Assembly (NCBI GenBank): GCA_046294845.1
Contig: JBKBNU010000001.1
Coordinates: 2,332,383 to 2,396,382, forward strand
Reading direction: 5' to 3'
Length of the DNA stretch: 64,000 bases
DNA from: Micavibrio_C sp046294845
Lineage (GTDB): Bacteria; Pseudomonadota; Alphaproteobacteria; Micavibrionales; Micavibrionaceae
Shown here piece by piece: positions 1 through 7,925 of this stretch. The position numbers and the translations under genes are program-made. The notes beneath the pieces are model-generated. The model saw only the letters and a list, made by a program, of their open reading frames with translations, made no database searches and was not told the origin of the DNA. Position 1 is the stretch's first letter; the number at the start of each line of letters is the position of its first letter.

Positions 1-517
1 CAACTTCTGTCACACCGCGACGGTTTTGCGCCCAGGCATCCTCGTTTGAACCGAGAACAGCTGGCTGCTCTTTACCGTAGCTGATTGTGTTGATGCGTGT
101 CGAAGGAACACCCAGAGCAATCAGGTAGTTTTTAATCGCATTGGCGCGACGCTCGCCCAGTGCCAGGTTGTATTCACGTGTACCGCGCTCGTCGGCATGG
201 CCTTTGATGGTCACGTTGTTGTTCGGGTAGCGTTTCAGCCATTCAGCCTGCATCTCCAGAACGCGCTGGCCTTCAGGGCTCACGTCGTAACGGTCATAAC
301 CGAAGAACACGCGATCACCAACATTCACAACCAGATCCTGTTGTGAACCGGGAGCAACGCCGCTGTTATCCATACCGTATGTTTCTGTACCGCCCAAAGG
401 ATCGGCCATCATACCGCCATCTGTGACTTGAACGCCTTCGGCATCCTTGTCTTTGGTGGAACAAGCTGCGACTGAAACAAGAACAGCCATCATCAGCAAA
501 CCGCGAACAAACAACAT
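1..517 (-). CDS. pal: Peptidoglycan-associated lipoprotein Pal (3' end beyond window)
   Basis: Outer-membrane lipoprotein of the Tol-Pal complex that binds peptidoglycan and ties the outer membrane to the wall during division. The ATG at 517 follows an AAGGAG box. A lipoprotein signal ends in VAAC with Cys19. An OmpA-like domain follows: FGYDRYDVSPEG, then IKGHADERGTREYN and LGERRANAIKNYL, the usual Pal peptidoglycan-binding segments. The coding region is cut by the left edge after about 172 residues, so only the last few residues are missing. Other tol genes would be expected to flank it, but none are visible inside the window. Family assignment is secure. Confidence 0.95.
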   Translation of the reverse strand, partial: MLFVRGLLMMAVLVSVAACSTKDKDAEGVQVTDGGMMADPLGGTETYGMDNSGVAPGSQQDLVVNVGDRVFFGYDRYDVSPEGQRVLEMQAEWLKRYPNNNVTIKGHADERGTREYNLALGERRANAIKNYLIALGVPSTRINTISYGKEQPAVLGSNEDAWAQNRRGVTEV

Positions 518-746
518 AGGGTATTCTCCTTAAGAATCCTTGAAATGACTTTATAGCCATAGCCGTGAACAGCTATTACTCCGACAGTCCTAGTTTTAGT
601 CTGGCAACCCGCAGCTTACAAGGGGTGTCAACCCCATTTTTACCGAATGCCCACCAGAATCTGTAACCAGAAACCACCCCGATGTTCCCGTGTCCTCAAG
701 GCAGGGCCAAGACCAAAATAAGGTGTTTTTGGGGCATCACAGCCGA

Positions 747-1601
747 TTAATGCAGGGTCGTGCGGATGTGATTCAGTAAAATGGCAGCTTCCTGCCGATC
801 CCTTTGGTCGGGGGCAATTTTTATGTATTCTTCCAAAGCCGTCATGGCGCGGTGGGCGCGTCCCGTACGGGCGCACAAAACCCCTTCGTCCAGCAGCAAA
901 CGGTATTCATCGGGATCAAGGGCCCGCATAGTATCAACCGTCCCAAGTGCGCCTTCATAATCCTCGCCCTCGATCTTGCGGATTTTAATATTGTTTTGCA
1001 GCCGGATCAGCATTTGACGATCGGTCACGGGTTCAAAATAGCTGGCGGATAATTCTGCCTGTTCGCCCAGCGTTTTCTTGATCAGCTGACGTAAATCGGG
1101 GGCATTCAAAACTTCGCAACGGTTAAACGGATCAAAGATCAGACGCTGCCCCTCGGCCTCAATCCGTACGACAAAGTGACCAGGGACATTCAAACCCGCC
1201 AGATCCCATCCCTGGGCGCGTCCCACAATAATGTAGAGAATAGAGAGGGTAATCGGCATACCTTTGCGGCGTTCAATCACATCAATCAGATCGGCATTAC
1301 GCAAATCATCATAATGTTCTGAATCACCGACATATCCGTATTGATCAGCCAGTACATGCTTCAGCGCCGCCAAATGCGTTTCGGCATTATCCTCAGCCCC
1401 TGCCGTAATCAGTTCGTTGTAACGGTAACCGACTTCTTCACTGAGTTTGTTGATGTGATGCAGATAGCGTTCGGTTGAAATTCCCGGATGCGAAAATTCC
1501 GAAAGCAACAAGGTCACAGTCGAAAGGTTAAGCTCCTGCCCCTTGGACGAGACAACTTCTACACGCAAACGCTCCAGCAGGTCCGTCAGGGTTGCAGCCA
1601 T
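747..1601 (-). CDS. SirB1-like transglutaminase-fold/TPR protein
   Basis: A 284-residue protein of the SirB1 (Transglut_core2) family. The core contains RRKGMPITLSILYIIVGRAQ followed by GLNVPGHFVVRI and IFDPFNRCEVL, the typical SirB1 blocks; the classical transglutaminase Cys is absent from this core, so catalysis is doubtful. The C-terminal 90 residues look like TPR helices (LDPDEYRLLLDEGVLCARTG). The start at 1601 has AGGAG upstream and lies 16 bases inside the end of the BON-lipoprotein gene, so the two are probably translationally coupled. The cellular role of the family is poorly defined. No clear terminator was seen in the 747-517 gap. Confidence 0.85.
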   Translation of the reverse strand: MAATLTDLLERLRVEVVSSKGQELNLSTVTLLLSEFSHPGISTERYLHHINKLSEEVGYRYNELITAGAEDNAETHLAALKHVLADQYGYVGDSEHYDDLRNADLIDVIERRKGMPITLSILYIIVGRAQGWDLAGLNVPGHFVVRIEAEGQRLIFDPFNRCEVLNAPDLRQLIKKTLGEQAELSASYFEPVTDRQMLIRLQNNIKIRKIEGEDYEGALGTVDTMRALDPDEYRLLLDEGVLCARTGRAHRAMTALEEYIKIAPDQRDRQEAAILLNHIRTTLH

Positions 1602-2215
1602 GGCTGGCTCTCCTGATCTTGTACAGGTTCACCCAGCGGTTTGACATAGCTTATCACCTGTTTGACGTTGGAAATATTGCGGGCCGTTTCAATAACACGA
1701 TCCAGTTCGGCCTGATTACGGGCGACCCCCATCAGATAGACAGTCCCCTGTACGGTATCAATTGTATAATTGATTGCGCCGACCTGTTTATCGAGTGTCA
1801 GTGCTGTCCGCAGTCTGGTTGTAATCCAGGCATCGCGTACATAACCCGGCAAGCCATCACTGTCGGCAACGCGGATCTCGTTAATCACCTGCTTCACGCC
1901 TTCGACCTGCCATGCCAGACGCACGGCTTCCACACGATCATCGGGATTTTGCACCACGCCCGTGATCAGTACACGGCCCTGATCAACGGTGGTACTTAAT
2001 TTCGAGAAGGTATCAACCTTATATTTGAACCATTTATCAGCAATCATCGCCTTGATGCGCACATCACTGGCGGCACCCGAGATGCCTCCTTCCTGCTGTG
2101 AAGCAATCCCTACAGTCGCGCCGGCACCCGCTGCCAGACCTATGGCTGTGCAGGCAGAAAGCTGGCCTGCTGCCACCAATAATGCCAACGCTACCAGAAC
2201 CGACTTGATATTCAT
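1586..2215 (-). CDS. Two-BON-domain outer-membrane lipoprotein (DolP/OsmY-like)
   Basis: Predicted lipoprotein with lipobox LSAC followed by a Gly/Ala-rich linker and two BON domains: the first around SDVRIKAMIADKWF to VVQNPDDRVEAVRLA, the second around ITTRLRTALTLDKQV to GVARNQAELDRVI. This matches DolP (YraP) in architecture, an outer-membrane-integrity lipoprotein. Its position behind rsmI and yraN mirrors the enterobacterial rsmI-lpoA-yraN-dolP order, which supports the same role. ATG 2215 has AAGGTG upstream; a GTG nine bases earlier (2224) is the alternative start. The 3' end overlaps the SirB1-like gene. Confidence 0.88.
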   Translation of the reverse strand: MNIKSVLVALALLVAAGQLSACTAIGLAAGAGATVGIASQQEGGISGAASDVRIKAMIADKWFKYKVDTFSKLSTTVDQGRVLITGVVQNPDDRVEAVRLAWQVEGVKQVINEIRVADSDGLPGYVRDAWITTRLRTALTLDKQVGAINYTIDTVQGTVYLMGVARNQAELDRVIETARNISNVKQVISYVKPLGEPVQDQESQPWLQP

Positions 2216-2283
2216 GATCGTCACCTTAAGAAAAATGCCTACAGGAAGGAATACTGAAGAAATGACAATATGTCATAGTGACA

Positions 2284-2649
2284 TTATGTATGCGCAGACC
2301 ATGCGTTGTCCAGATGTCTGAAGCGAAAAGAACGATCCACAGCCAACAAGTCAAAACGCATTTCATAATCAACATAAGCCGGATATACGGCGATAAAATG
2401 GCGGGCGGCGTTCACAATCCGCTTTTGCATCGCGGGTGTCAGGCAGGACAACGCCTCGGCAATTGTAGCACGGGCTTTCACCTCGGCAAAGACCAGAAGC
2501 CGCCCCTTGCAAGCGACAATATCTATTTCACCGGAGGATGTTTTATAGCGCTGCGCCAGAATACGATAGCCTTTCAGCCGTAAAATCAGAACAGCCCACG
2601 CTTCGGCCATCAGCCCTGTTTTGTAGGTATCGCCTGCCACTGTTTTCAA
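2284..2649 (-). CDS. yraN: YraN family protein (UPF0102, nuclease-fold)
   Basis: A 121-residue UPF0102 protein. Visible family blocks are GLMAEAWAVLILRLKGYRI, then SSGEIDIVACKGRLLVFAEVKAR, which carries the GEIDIV...VFAEVK motif of an endonuclease-like fold. The start is TTG at 2649, preceded by AAAGGGTG and overlapping the TGA of the upstream gene (TTGA); the first internal ATG (2610) would remove the conserved G-x-x-AE N-terminus, so TTG is preferred. In many bacteria yraN sits directly beside rsmI; here two hydrolase genes separate them. Function in vivo is unknown, and a DNA-processing role is only suspected. Confidence 0.9.
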   Translation of the reverse strand: MKTVAGDTYKTGLMAEAWAVLILRLKGYRILAQRYKTSSGEIDIVACKGRLLVFAEVKARATIAEALSCLTPAMQKRIVNAARHFIAVYPAYVDYEMRFDLLAVDRSFRFRHLDNAWSAHT

Positions 2650-3350
2650 GGCTGCACACCCTTTAGTATTTTGAGAGCATTTTGAATTCGGACCATTTTC
2701 AAACCTTTTTCAGCCCGTTCCATAAGATCCCGTGCATAATGGGCTAACGGGTATTGAGTTTCATCTGCCGTCAGATCTTCGGCTATATAGGTATCATAAC
2801 CCAAAAATTTTGCAGTCAGTCCCGATTTTTTAACACAAACCGAACGCAGCACGCCGGATAGCATCACAACTTCGATTTGTTTTTCCTGTAATTGCTGATG
2901 CAAAGTAGTGCCTTCAAACCCGCAATGATGGAGTTTGGGAATGACCGGTTCGCCCGCATGGACAGGCAAACACATCTGTTGCGATTGTATCCGCAGGGCA
3001 TCAAGCTTTCTGTTGAGATCATTTCCTTCAAGGTTGAAAGCCTCATTATCATCATCCAGATAGCGATCACGAATTTTTATATCATGAGTAATCCACAAAG
3101 AAGGCATAAGGGGTCTTAATTCATTAATCGTTGCGCGCATCAAACCCAAAGCCTGCTGGATAGTAACACAGTTCTTGCAGCGGTGAGGATTGGCTTCAAA
3201 ATCAGGATCACAATAAAGGCGCTGCCAATCAATACCGACATGGGCCATAAGCTTTTTATCAGCTACCAGTTTTTGCAGGGAGGATTCTCCCTCTTTGAAT
3301 ATATCTTCGATTTTTGCCCTCATGCGGGCTTGCGGAGATAAAACAGCCAT
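2646..3350 (-). CDS. Isochorismatase-fold cysteine hydrolase-like protein, paralogue A
   Basis: A 234-residue protein of the isochorismatase/nicotinamidase fold. The N-terminal strand HVGIDWQRLYCDP supplies the Asp, WITHDIKIRDRYL the middle strand, and VVMLSGVLRSVCVKKSGLTA the nucleophile-Cys helix, followed by LGYDTYIAEDLTAD. It carries an extra segment HRCKNCVT with close Cys residues that might bind metal. It is clearly related to the next gene upstream (3354-4100), with the same order of motifs. It starts 3 bases after that gene and overlaps yraN. The substrate is unknown; amide or isochorismate-type hydrolysis is only inferred from the fold. Confidence 0.72.
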   Translation of the reverse strand: MAVLSPQARMRAKIEDIFKEGESSLQKLVADKKLMAHVGIDWQRLYCDPDFEANPHRCKNCVTIQQALGLMRATINELRPLMPSLWITHDIKIRDRYLDDDNEAFNLEGNDLNRKLDALRIQSQQMCLPVHAGEPVIPKLHHCGFEGTTLHQQLQEKQIEVVMLSGVLRSVCVKKSGLTAKFLGYDTYIAEDLTADETQYPLAHYARDLMERAEKGLKMVRIQNALKILKGVQP

Positions 3351-3353
3351 TTT

Positions 3354-4100
3354 CTAAAGAGCCAGTCCGTGAGCCTTGGCAATGACATTGCTGGCATCTT
3401 CGGACCTCACCAGATAAGTACCACGGCTATCGGCATCCTTGGCGACTTGCAAATGGGCAGGACCGCCATACGCATAACCATCAACCGTCAGATCATCGAT
3501 CACAAACATATTAAAGCGGCACAAATGGCCGTGATATTCGCTTTCACGCAAACAATGTGAACGGATCAACCCTGTCAGAAGCTGGATATGATAGCCCTTA
3601 CTCTTTGAGTGTTCCACCAGATCGGGATTGCTGTAGGCATTAAAATCTTCTTTGGGGAACAAAGGTTCGGACGGTGCTGTCGCCGCACAAATCTGGTTGG
3701 CTTGTGCTTTCCATTCCTGAAATTTACGTTCTGTAGCTTCGGATCCCTCAACACCATAAAGCGTTGCCAGATCATCTTTGAAATCTTTACGTACAGGGAA
3801 ATCGTGATAAACCCATGCACTTGGCAGATGGGGACGCAGGGCTTGGACAAATTCATTCATGCGGGCCATCGTCGCATGAATTTTTTGAGTGAAACTGATC
3901 TTAAAGGTCTGGCAATGGCTGAGCGGAAAGGTTGGGTCGCAGTAAAATTTTTGCCAGTCTATACCTACATGCAGGGCGTTACCCGGCACATACATATTTT
4001 CCAGTGCCGATGCACCACGGCGATATATAGCGTCCAGTTTTTCATGGGCTTCTGCGAAAGAATGTTCCATGGCCATCATTTCCAAAAGAGTATGGCGCAC
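3354..4100 (-). CDS. Isochorismatase-fold cysteine hydrolase-like protein, paralogue B
   Basis: A 248-residue paralogue of the preceding entry. The corresponding blocks are HVGIDWQKFYCDPTFPL, SAWVYHDFPVRKDF and IQLLTGLIRSHCLRESEYHG followed by NMFVIDDLTVDG, again giving an Asp and a candidate nucleophilic Cys. The GTG at 4100 has GGGAG from the rsmI tail nine bases upstream; an ATG at 4079 is a possible alternative. The gene lies 6 bases downstream of rsmI. The two copies share a fold and motif order but differ along most of their length, which points to an old duplication. Substrate unknown. Confidence 0.7.
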   Translation of the reverse strand: MRHTLLEMMAMEHSFAEAHEKLDAIYRRGASALENMYVPGNALHVGIDWQKFYCDPTFPLSHCQTFKISFTQKIHATMARMNEFVQALRPHLPSAWVYHDFPVRKDFKDDLATLYGVEGSEATERKFQEWKAQANQICAATAPSEPLFPKEDFNAYSNPDLVEHSKSKGYHIQLLTGLIRSHCLRESEYHGHLCRFNMFVIDDLTVDGYAYGGPAHLQVAKDADSRGTYLVRSEDASNVIAKAHGLAL

Positions 4101-4106
4101 TTTACT

Positions 4107-4970
4107 CTACTCCCGCTCTTTCTGCAACATTATGGCAAATTCATAGGCCTGCTTGCGGGAAATCCCTGTCTCATCAGCTACTTGGCCTGCCGCATCCCTA
4201 ACCGACAGGTCTGCCAACAACTCCTTCAGGCGGGTTTTAATGTCATCTTCGGTGGCTTCTTTTTGTACCCCCGGCCCCACGACAATCACAATTTCGCCTT
4301 TGGGTTCATGGACTTGCTCGTAATAAGCCACCAATTGCCCCAGCGTATCGCGTTTGACTTCCTCGAACATCTTTGTGAGTTCCCGCGTCACAGCTGCCGG
4401 ACGGTCGCCTCCGAGAATTTTTGCCATATCCTGCAGGCATGCCAACAAGCGCGGGCCTGTTTCATAGGTAACCAGCGTACCCGGCACAGCCCTCCATTCC
4501 TTTAAAACATCCTGACGGGCCTTTTCTTTGGGTGGCAGGAAACCAAGAAACGAGAATTTGTCAGTAGGCTGCGCCGATAACTGCAGCGCGGTCAGCAAGG
4601 CATTCGCCCCTGGCAGCGACGTCACCGTCAGCCCCAGATCCTGTGCATCCCGCACCAACTTGTAGCCCGGATCGGAAATCAGCGGTGTTCCGGCATCACT
4701 GACCAGCGCCACCCGTTTTCCCTGTGCCAGCATATCCAGCACGCCTTTGCGGGCCTGATCGGCGCTATGGTCATTATAGATAATCAGCTTCGGCGCCTTG
4801 ATCCCGTGGGCATCCAGCAATTTGCCGGTCATGCGGGTGTCTTCGCAGGCAATCGCATCGACCTGCCCCAAAACTTCAAGGGCGCGCAACGTTATGTCAC
4901 GCAGATTGCCAATCGGTGTCGAAACAAGGTAAAGGCCGGCGGCCAAGGGCACAGGGGTCAGTGTTTTCAT
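4107..4970 (-). CDS. rsmI: 16S rRNA (cytidine1402-2'-O)-methyltransferase
   Basis: SAM-dependent methyltransferase that modifies the ribose of C1402 in the 16S rRNA decoding centre. The 287-residue length is normal for the family. The N-terminus has LYLVSTPIGNLRDITLRAL and CEDTRMTGKLL, and the middle has VALVSDAGTPLISDPGYKLV, the RsmI/tetrapyrrole-methylase signature. The C-terminal helices end in an HTH-like stretch (DETGISRKQAYEFAI). It heads a minus-strand run (rsmI, two hydrolases, yraN, BON lipoprotein, SirB1) and diverges from the LpoA-like gene across 38 bases, so both must share a compact promoter region. Confidence 0.95.
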   Translation of the reverse strand: MKTLTPVPLAAGLYLVSTPIGNLRDITLRALEVLGQVDAIACEDTRMTGKLLDAHGIKAPKLIIYNDHSADQARKGVLDMLAQGKRVALVSDAGTPLISDPGYKLVRDAQDLGLTVTSLPGANALLTALQLSAQPTDKFSFLGFLPPKEKARQDVLKEWRAVPGTLVTYETGPRLLACLQDMAKILGGDRPAAVTRELTKMFEEVKRDTLGQLVAYYEQVHEPKGEIVIVVGPGVQKEATEDDIKTRLKELLADLSVRDAAGQVADETGISRKQAYEFAIMLQKERE

Positions 4971-5008
4971 CCTTTCTGCATAAAGATACTTATGCTAACT
5001 AACAAGGC

Positions 5009-6481
5009 ATGATGAAAAAAATCCTGCTCAGCCTGACGGCTCTCGTCCTCGTTGTTTCCGTAAATGCCTGTGTCGGCACAGGCCAGAACCCGTGGAACAG
5101 ATCACAACCCGTATCCACCACCGCGAATTCAGAGCCCAGCCAGCTGACCCGCGAAGCCCTGACGCAGGAAATCCTCAACGCCCCGCAAGGAGAGGCAGCT
5201 TCGGAAAAGAATATCCTGCCCGGCACTGTGAGTACTCAAAGCGGTGAAGGTTGGGATTATAACAGCGCCCCGCCCTCTTATGCCGGCACCTATAGTGACA
5301 ATGCTGTTACGACTTATCCGGTCGACCGTCAGGATATGACAGCGCACGCCGCTGTACCAAACACACAGGTACCGCCTGTAGCCCCTGTCAACCAGGCCCC
5401 TTCCGTAAAAGTAGCCTTGCTGGTTCCCATGAGTGGCCCACAAGCCGATCTGGGCATTGCCATGATGCAAGCCGCCCAATTGGCCCTGTTTGATATGGGC
5501 TATACACAAATCGAATTGCTGCCGCAGGATACCAAAGGTACACCCGATGGTGCGCGCACAGCAGCCCAGATGGCACTCAGCCAAGGTGCCCAACTAATCC
5601 TTGGTCCCATCTTTGCAACCGAAGCCCGTGCCGTAGCCCCGATCGCCCAACAGCGCAATGTGAACGTGATTACTTTTTCAACTGACTGGACACTGGCACA
5701 GGGCAACACCTTTGTGATGGGTTTTTTGCCCTTCATTCAGGTTGAACGCATGGTGCAATATCTGGCAGCCCAGCGCCAGATCAGCCGTATTGGCATCATC
5801 GCGCCGGAAACCGAGTATGGTAATGTCGTTGTTTCTTCATGGAACGTGCATGCCGGACGCAGCGGTTTGGCCCCAGCCCATGTTCTGCGTGTAACACCCG
5901 GTAATGCTGCTGCTTCGGAAAAGATCGCCAGCTTTACAAATTACGAGGCCCGCAGCGAACTGATCAAAGCCGGTACACCGGCCCCCACCCCGTATGACGC
6001 CATCTTTATGCCGTTTGGCGGCAGCGAAGCCGTATCGCTCGCCGATAACCTGACCTTCCTTGAAATGGACCCGCAAAGCGTGCGTCGCATCGGCACAGGG
6101 CTTTGGGATGATGGTAATCTCGCTATCCAGAAGAACTTGGACGGGGCATGGTTTGCCGCATCCGATCCGGCTTCGCGTCGCGGCTTTGAACGCCGTTACC
6201 GCGAAACCTATGGCATCAGTGCACCGCGCCTTTCGACCTTGGCTTATGACGCCATGTCGCTGGCTGTCGTGCTGGCCAAGACAGGCTATGCGAATTACGG
6301 CCAACCCGCCTTTGATCGCGGCTCGATCACCAATCCGAACGGCTTCGCCGGTATTGATGGTATCTTCCGTTTCCGTCCCGATGGCATGGCCGAACGCGGA
6401 CTGGCTATCATTGAATTCCGCAATGGCAGCATGCAGGTCATAGATCCCGCACCCAAATCATTTGTCCGGACACAGTACTGA
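5009..6481 (+). CDS. LpoA-like penicillin-binding-protein activator lipoprotein
   Basis: A 490-residue lipoprotein with lipobox VNAC (Cys21), a Ser/Pro/Thr-rich linker to about residue 130, then a periplasmic-binding-protein fold: VKVALLVPMSGPQADLG, ELLPQDTKGTPDGARTAA, LILGPIFATEARAVAPIA and NVITFSTDW. This is the LppC/LpoA family that activates PBP1A from the outer membrane in gamma-proteobacteria. The adjacency to rsmI, yraN and a BON lipoprotein is the strongest support. E. coli LpoA also has an N-terminal TPR domain, which is lacking here and usual for alphaproteobacterial members. ABC-transporter binding protein is the alternative, but no transporter genes lie nearby. Confidence 0.85.
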   Translation: MMKKILLSLTALVLVVSVNACVGTGQNPWNRSQPVSTTANSEPSQLTREALTQEILNAPQGEAASEKNILPGTVSTQSGEGWDYNSAPPSYAGTYSDNAVTTYPVDRQDMTAHAAVPNTQVPPVAPVNQAPSVKVALLVPMSGPQADLGIAMMQAAQLALFDMGYTQIELLPQDTKGTPDGARTAAQMALSQGAQLILGPIFATEARAVAPIAQQRNVNVITFSTDWTLAQGNTFVMGFLPFIQVERMVQYLAAQRQISRIGIIAPETEYGNVVVSSWNVHAGRSGLAPAHVLRVTPGNAAASEKIASFTNYEARSELIKAGTPAPTPYDAIFMPFGGSEAVSLADNLTFLEMDPQSVRRIGTGLWDDGNLAIQKNLDGAWFAASDPASRRGFERRYRETYGISAPRLSTLAYDAMSLAVVLAKTGYANYGQPAFDRGSITNPNGFAGIDGIFRFRPDGMAERGLAIIEFRNGSMQVIDPAPKSFVRTQY

Positions 6482-6513
6482 TATCCATGCACGTCACAAC
6501 TGTGCCTTAAAAA

Positions 6514-6556
6514 ATTATGCCGGGCCCCTGTGATCCAGAGTCCCGGCATAATTTTT
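6514..6556 (+). terminator. Rho-independent terminator of the LpoA-like gene
   Basis: ATTATGCCGGG (6514-6524) pairs perfectly with CCCGGCATAAT (6542-6552) and is followed by T residues. Runs of A upstream make it potentially bidirectional. Confidence 0.85.
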
Positions 6557-6589
6557 GCCCTTTTTGAAAAGTTATGCACTTTCAAACGG

Positions 6590-6785
6590 GAGACATAAAA
6601 AAGGCCCGCCGATGCGTAACACGCACCTTACGAGCCCCCATGCCGCGTTTGTTCCCAGACCTTTTTTGTGAACCTCCCCGGTTCTTCTCGCCTATCGGCT
6701 TTTTTGTATTCGACCAGCTTTCAAGGCTGGCAAATGGTCTTAAGAACGCCTTATGGATCAAGCATAAGCGATTCGTAATATAAGA
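6590..6785 (-). ncRNA. Candidate structured RNA, family not recognised
   Basis: The roughly 330 bases between 6557 and 6890 hold no convincing gene but several helices on the minus strand. In transcript order these are CTTATG/CATAAG (about 6763-6745), CCAGC/GCTGG (about 6733-6717), GAACC/GGTTC near 6680, and GCCGAT (about 6695-6700) pairing with ATCGGC (6609-6614), which would close a long domain. It ends in GGCGGGCC plus six T (6599-6607), as in a terminator. A TATATT box lies near 6776-6781. The layout suggests a small RNA. The 6S, SRP, RNase P and tmRNA signatures I know were not found, so no family is claimed. Confidence 0.3.
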
Positions 6786-6860
6786 AGGAAGGATAAGTTT
6801 TGCTTTTTTCTTGATCTTCTGGAAAGCGGGGGCTAAAACGACACGTTCCGTTGTGGACAA

Positions 6861-6875
6861 GTGGTTCTCAACCAC
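6861..6875. promoter_or_regulatory. Candidate TetR operator between -35 and -10
   Basis: A perfect inverted repeat GTGGTT-CTC-AACCAC lies just upstream of the TetR gene. It is placed between TTGTGG (6851-6856) and TATACG (6876-6881), which could be -35 and -10 boxes with a 19-base spacer. A dyad inside the spacer of a TetR gene's own promoter is the usual autorepression arrangement. Inference from position and symmetry only. Confidence 0.5.
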
Positions 6876-6913
6876 TATACGTAAACTAAATGAATGTAAT
6901 CCGAGGTGTGAAT

Positions 6914-7546
6914 ATGGCTGCTGAAGCTGCTTTGATCAGTGTTGTTCCCGTTAATGAAGATAATCGCGAAATGGGCAAACGCCCGGGTCGTCCGCGTTCG
7001 GACAAGTCCCGCGAGGCCATTCTGGATGCCACACGCAAGATGCTGATGCACACACCCCTGCGCGATATTTCAATCGAAGCGATTGCCAAACGCGCCGGTG
7101 TTGGCAAAACAACCATTTATCGCTGGTGGCCGCACAAAGCCGCACTGGTCATGGAAGCCTTTTTGGCACAGCCGGGCCTGCAGAACATTCTGCCCACTAC
7201 ACCGGGTGCCGATGATGCCCTGAAGGTCCAGCTTGAAAAACTGATCCGCCAGCTGCGCGGTCAGAATGGACGCATTGTTGCGAACATCATCGCCGAAGCA
7301 CAAGCCGAACCCGAAGCCCTGGCCCTTCTGAACCAGCATTTTCTGGATGAACGCATCAACAATCTGCGCCAACATCTGGTACAGGGTAAAGCCGAAGGTC
7401 TGTTCGGGGCCGATCTGGATGTAGAAATGGCGATTGACCAATTACTAGGGCCCGTATTCTACCGCCTGCTGACCAATCCGGAAGCGCTGGATGAAAAATT
7501 CAACGCCCACTATCCGGAACAGGTTGTTAACACTTTGACTGTATAA
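6914..7546 (+). CDS. TetR/AcrR family transcriptional regulator
   Basis: N-terminal TetR DNA-binding domain: SREAILDATRKMLMHTPL, then ISIEAIAKRAGVGKTTIYRW with the RWWPHKAALV extension seen in the TetR subgroup with a C-terminal ligand domain of the TetR_C_11 type. The rest is helical ligand/dimer domain. ATG 6914 has GAGGTG 5 bases upstream and gives 210 residues; an ATG at 6890 would add eight residues without a good ribosome site. A dyad at 6861-6875 suggests autoregulation. No transporter is adjacent, so the regulated target is unknown. Confidence 0.9.
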   Translation: MAAEAALISVVPVNEDNREMGKRPGRPRSDKSREAILDATRKMLMHTPLRDISIEAIAKRAGVGKTTIYRWWPHKAALVMEAFLAQPGLQNILPTTPGADDALKVQLEKLIRQLRGQNGRIVANIIAEAQAEPEALALLNQHFLDERINNLRQHLVQGKAEGLFGADLDVEMAIDQLLGPVFYRLLTNPEALDEKFNAHYPEQVVNTLTV

Positions 7547-7580
7547 TGGCCTTCATAGGAATCTCAACAGGGAGCACCTT

Positions 7581-7853
7581 ATGAAGCCTTATGTCAGTAT
7601 GTCCCCAACGGCTGCAGCCGGCTTTAATGTGCAGGAGCTGTTTGCCCGCGAAGCCGGTGATGGTGCTATCGCCCTTCTGGAACTCGGGATGGCTAAAATG
7701 TCCGGTGGTGAAGTTTCCGATGATTTTCAGGTGCTCTTCTACCCCCTTATGCCGGAACAGGATGCAAACGAAGTGATCAAGGAAGTGGAAAGAGGGACGT
7801 GCGCTTCAAACTGGCTTTTACATCTGCGCAAGCGCCATGACATTGCGCCCTGA
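7581..7853 (+). CDS. Small protein of unknown function
   Basis: A 90-residue protein starting at ATG 7581 with GGGAGC upstream. It lies 34 bases after the TetR gene and is followed by a strong terminator, so the two are probably cotranscribed. The segment GAIALLELGMAKMSGGEVSD faintly resembles a Sel1-type repeat, but one degenerate copy is not enough for a call. There is no signal peptide or membrane segment. The ribosome site, position and codon use support a real gene; function unknown. Confidence 0.65.
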   Translation: MKPYVSMSPTAAAGFNVQELFAREAGDGAIALLELGMAKMSGGEVSDDFQVLFYPLMPEQDANEVIKEVERGTCASNWLLHLRKRHDIAP

Positions 7854-7883
7854 AAATCTGGTTAGTTTATAAATATATAAAAA

Positions 7884-7912
7884 CCCTCCCTGAAAACTCG
7901 GGGAGGGCTTTT
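7884..7912. terminator. Bidirectional terminator between TetR operon and ahpD
   Basis: CCCTCC pairs with GGAGGG around the loop in the stretch 7884-7907 and is followed by TTTT. It lies between convergent genes, with A-rich sequence on the left side that would serve the minus strand. Confidence 0.75.
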
Positions 7913-7925
7913 CAAACTTAGCAAG

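Noticed and set aside
580..660. Terminator after the SirB1-like gene
   Set aside because: A GGGGT/ACCCC stem exists near 620-635 but its T-tract faces the plus strand, where no gene ends.
3609..4505. 298-residue plus-strand frame opposite rsmI and a hydrolase gene
   Set aside because: It spans two well-supported minus-strand genes, has a Phe/His/Cys-rich composition typical of antisense frames and no ribosome site.
6590..6785. 6S RNA (ssrS), SRP RNA, RNase P RNA or tmRNA
   Set aside because: The GTCAGGTCCGGAAGGAAGCA SRP core, RNase P signatures and the tmRNA CCA end are absent; a faint GCCGATA match to 6S RNA is too short.
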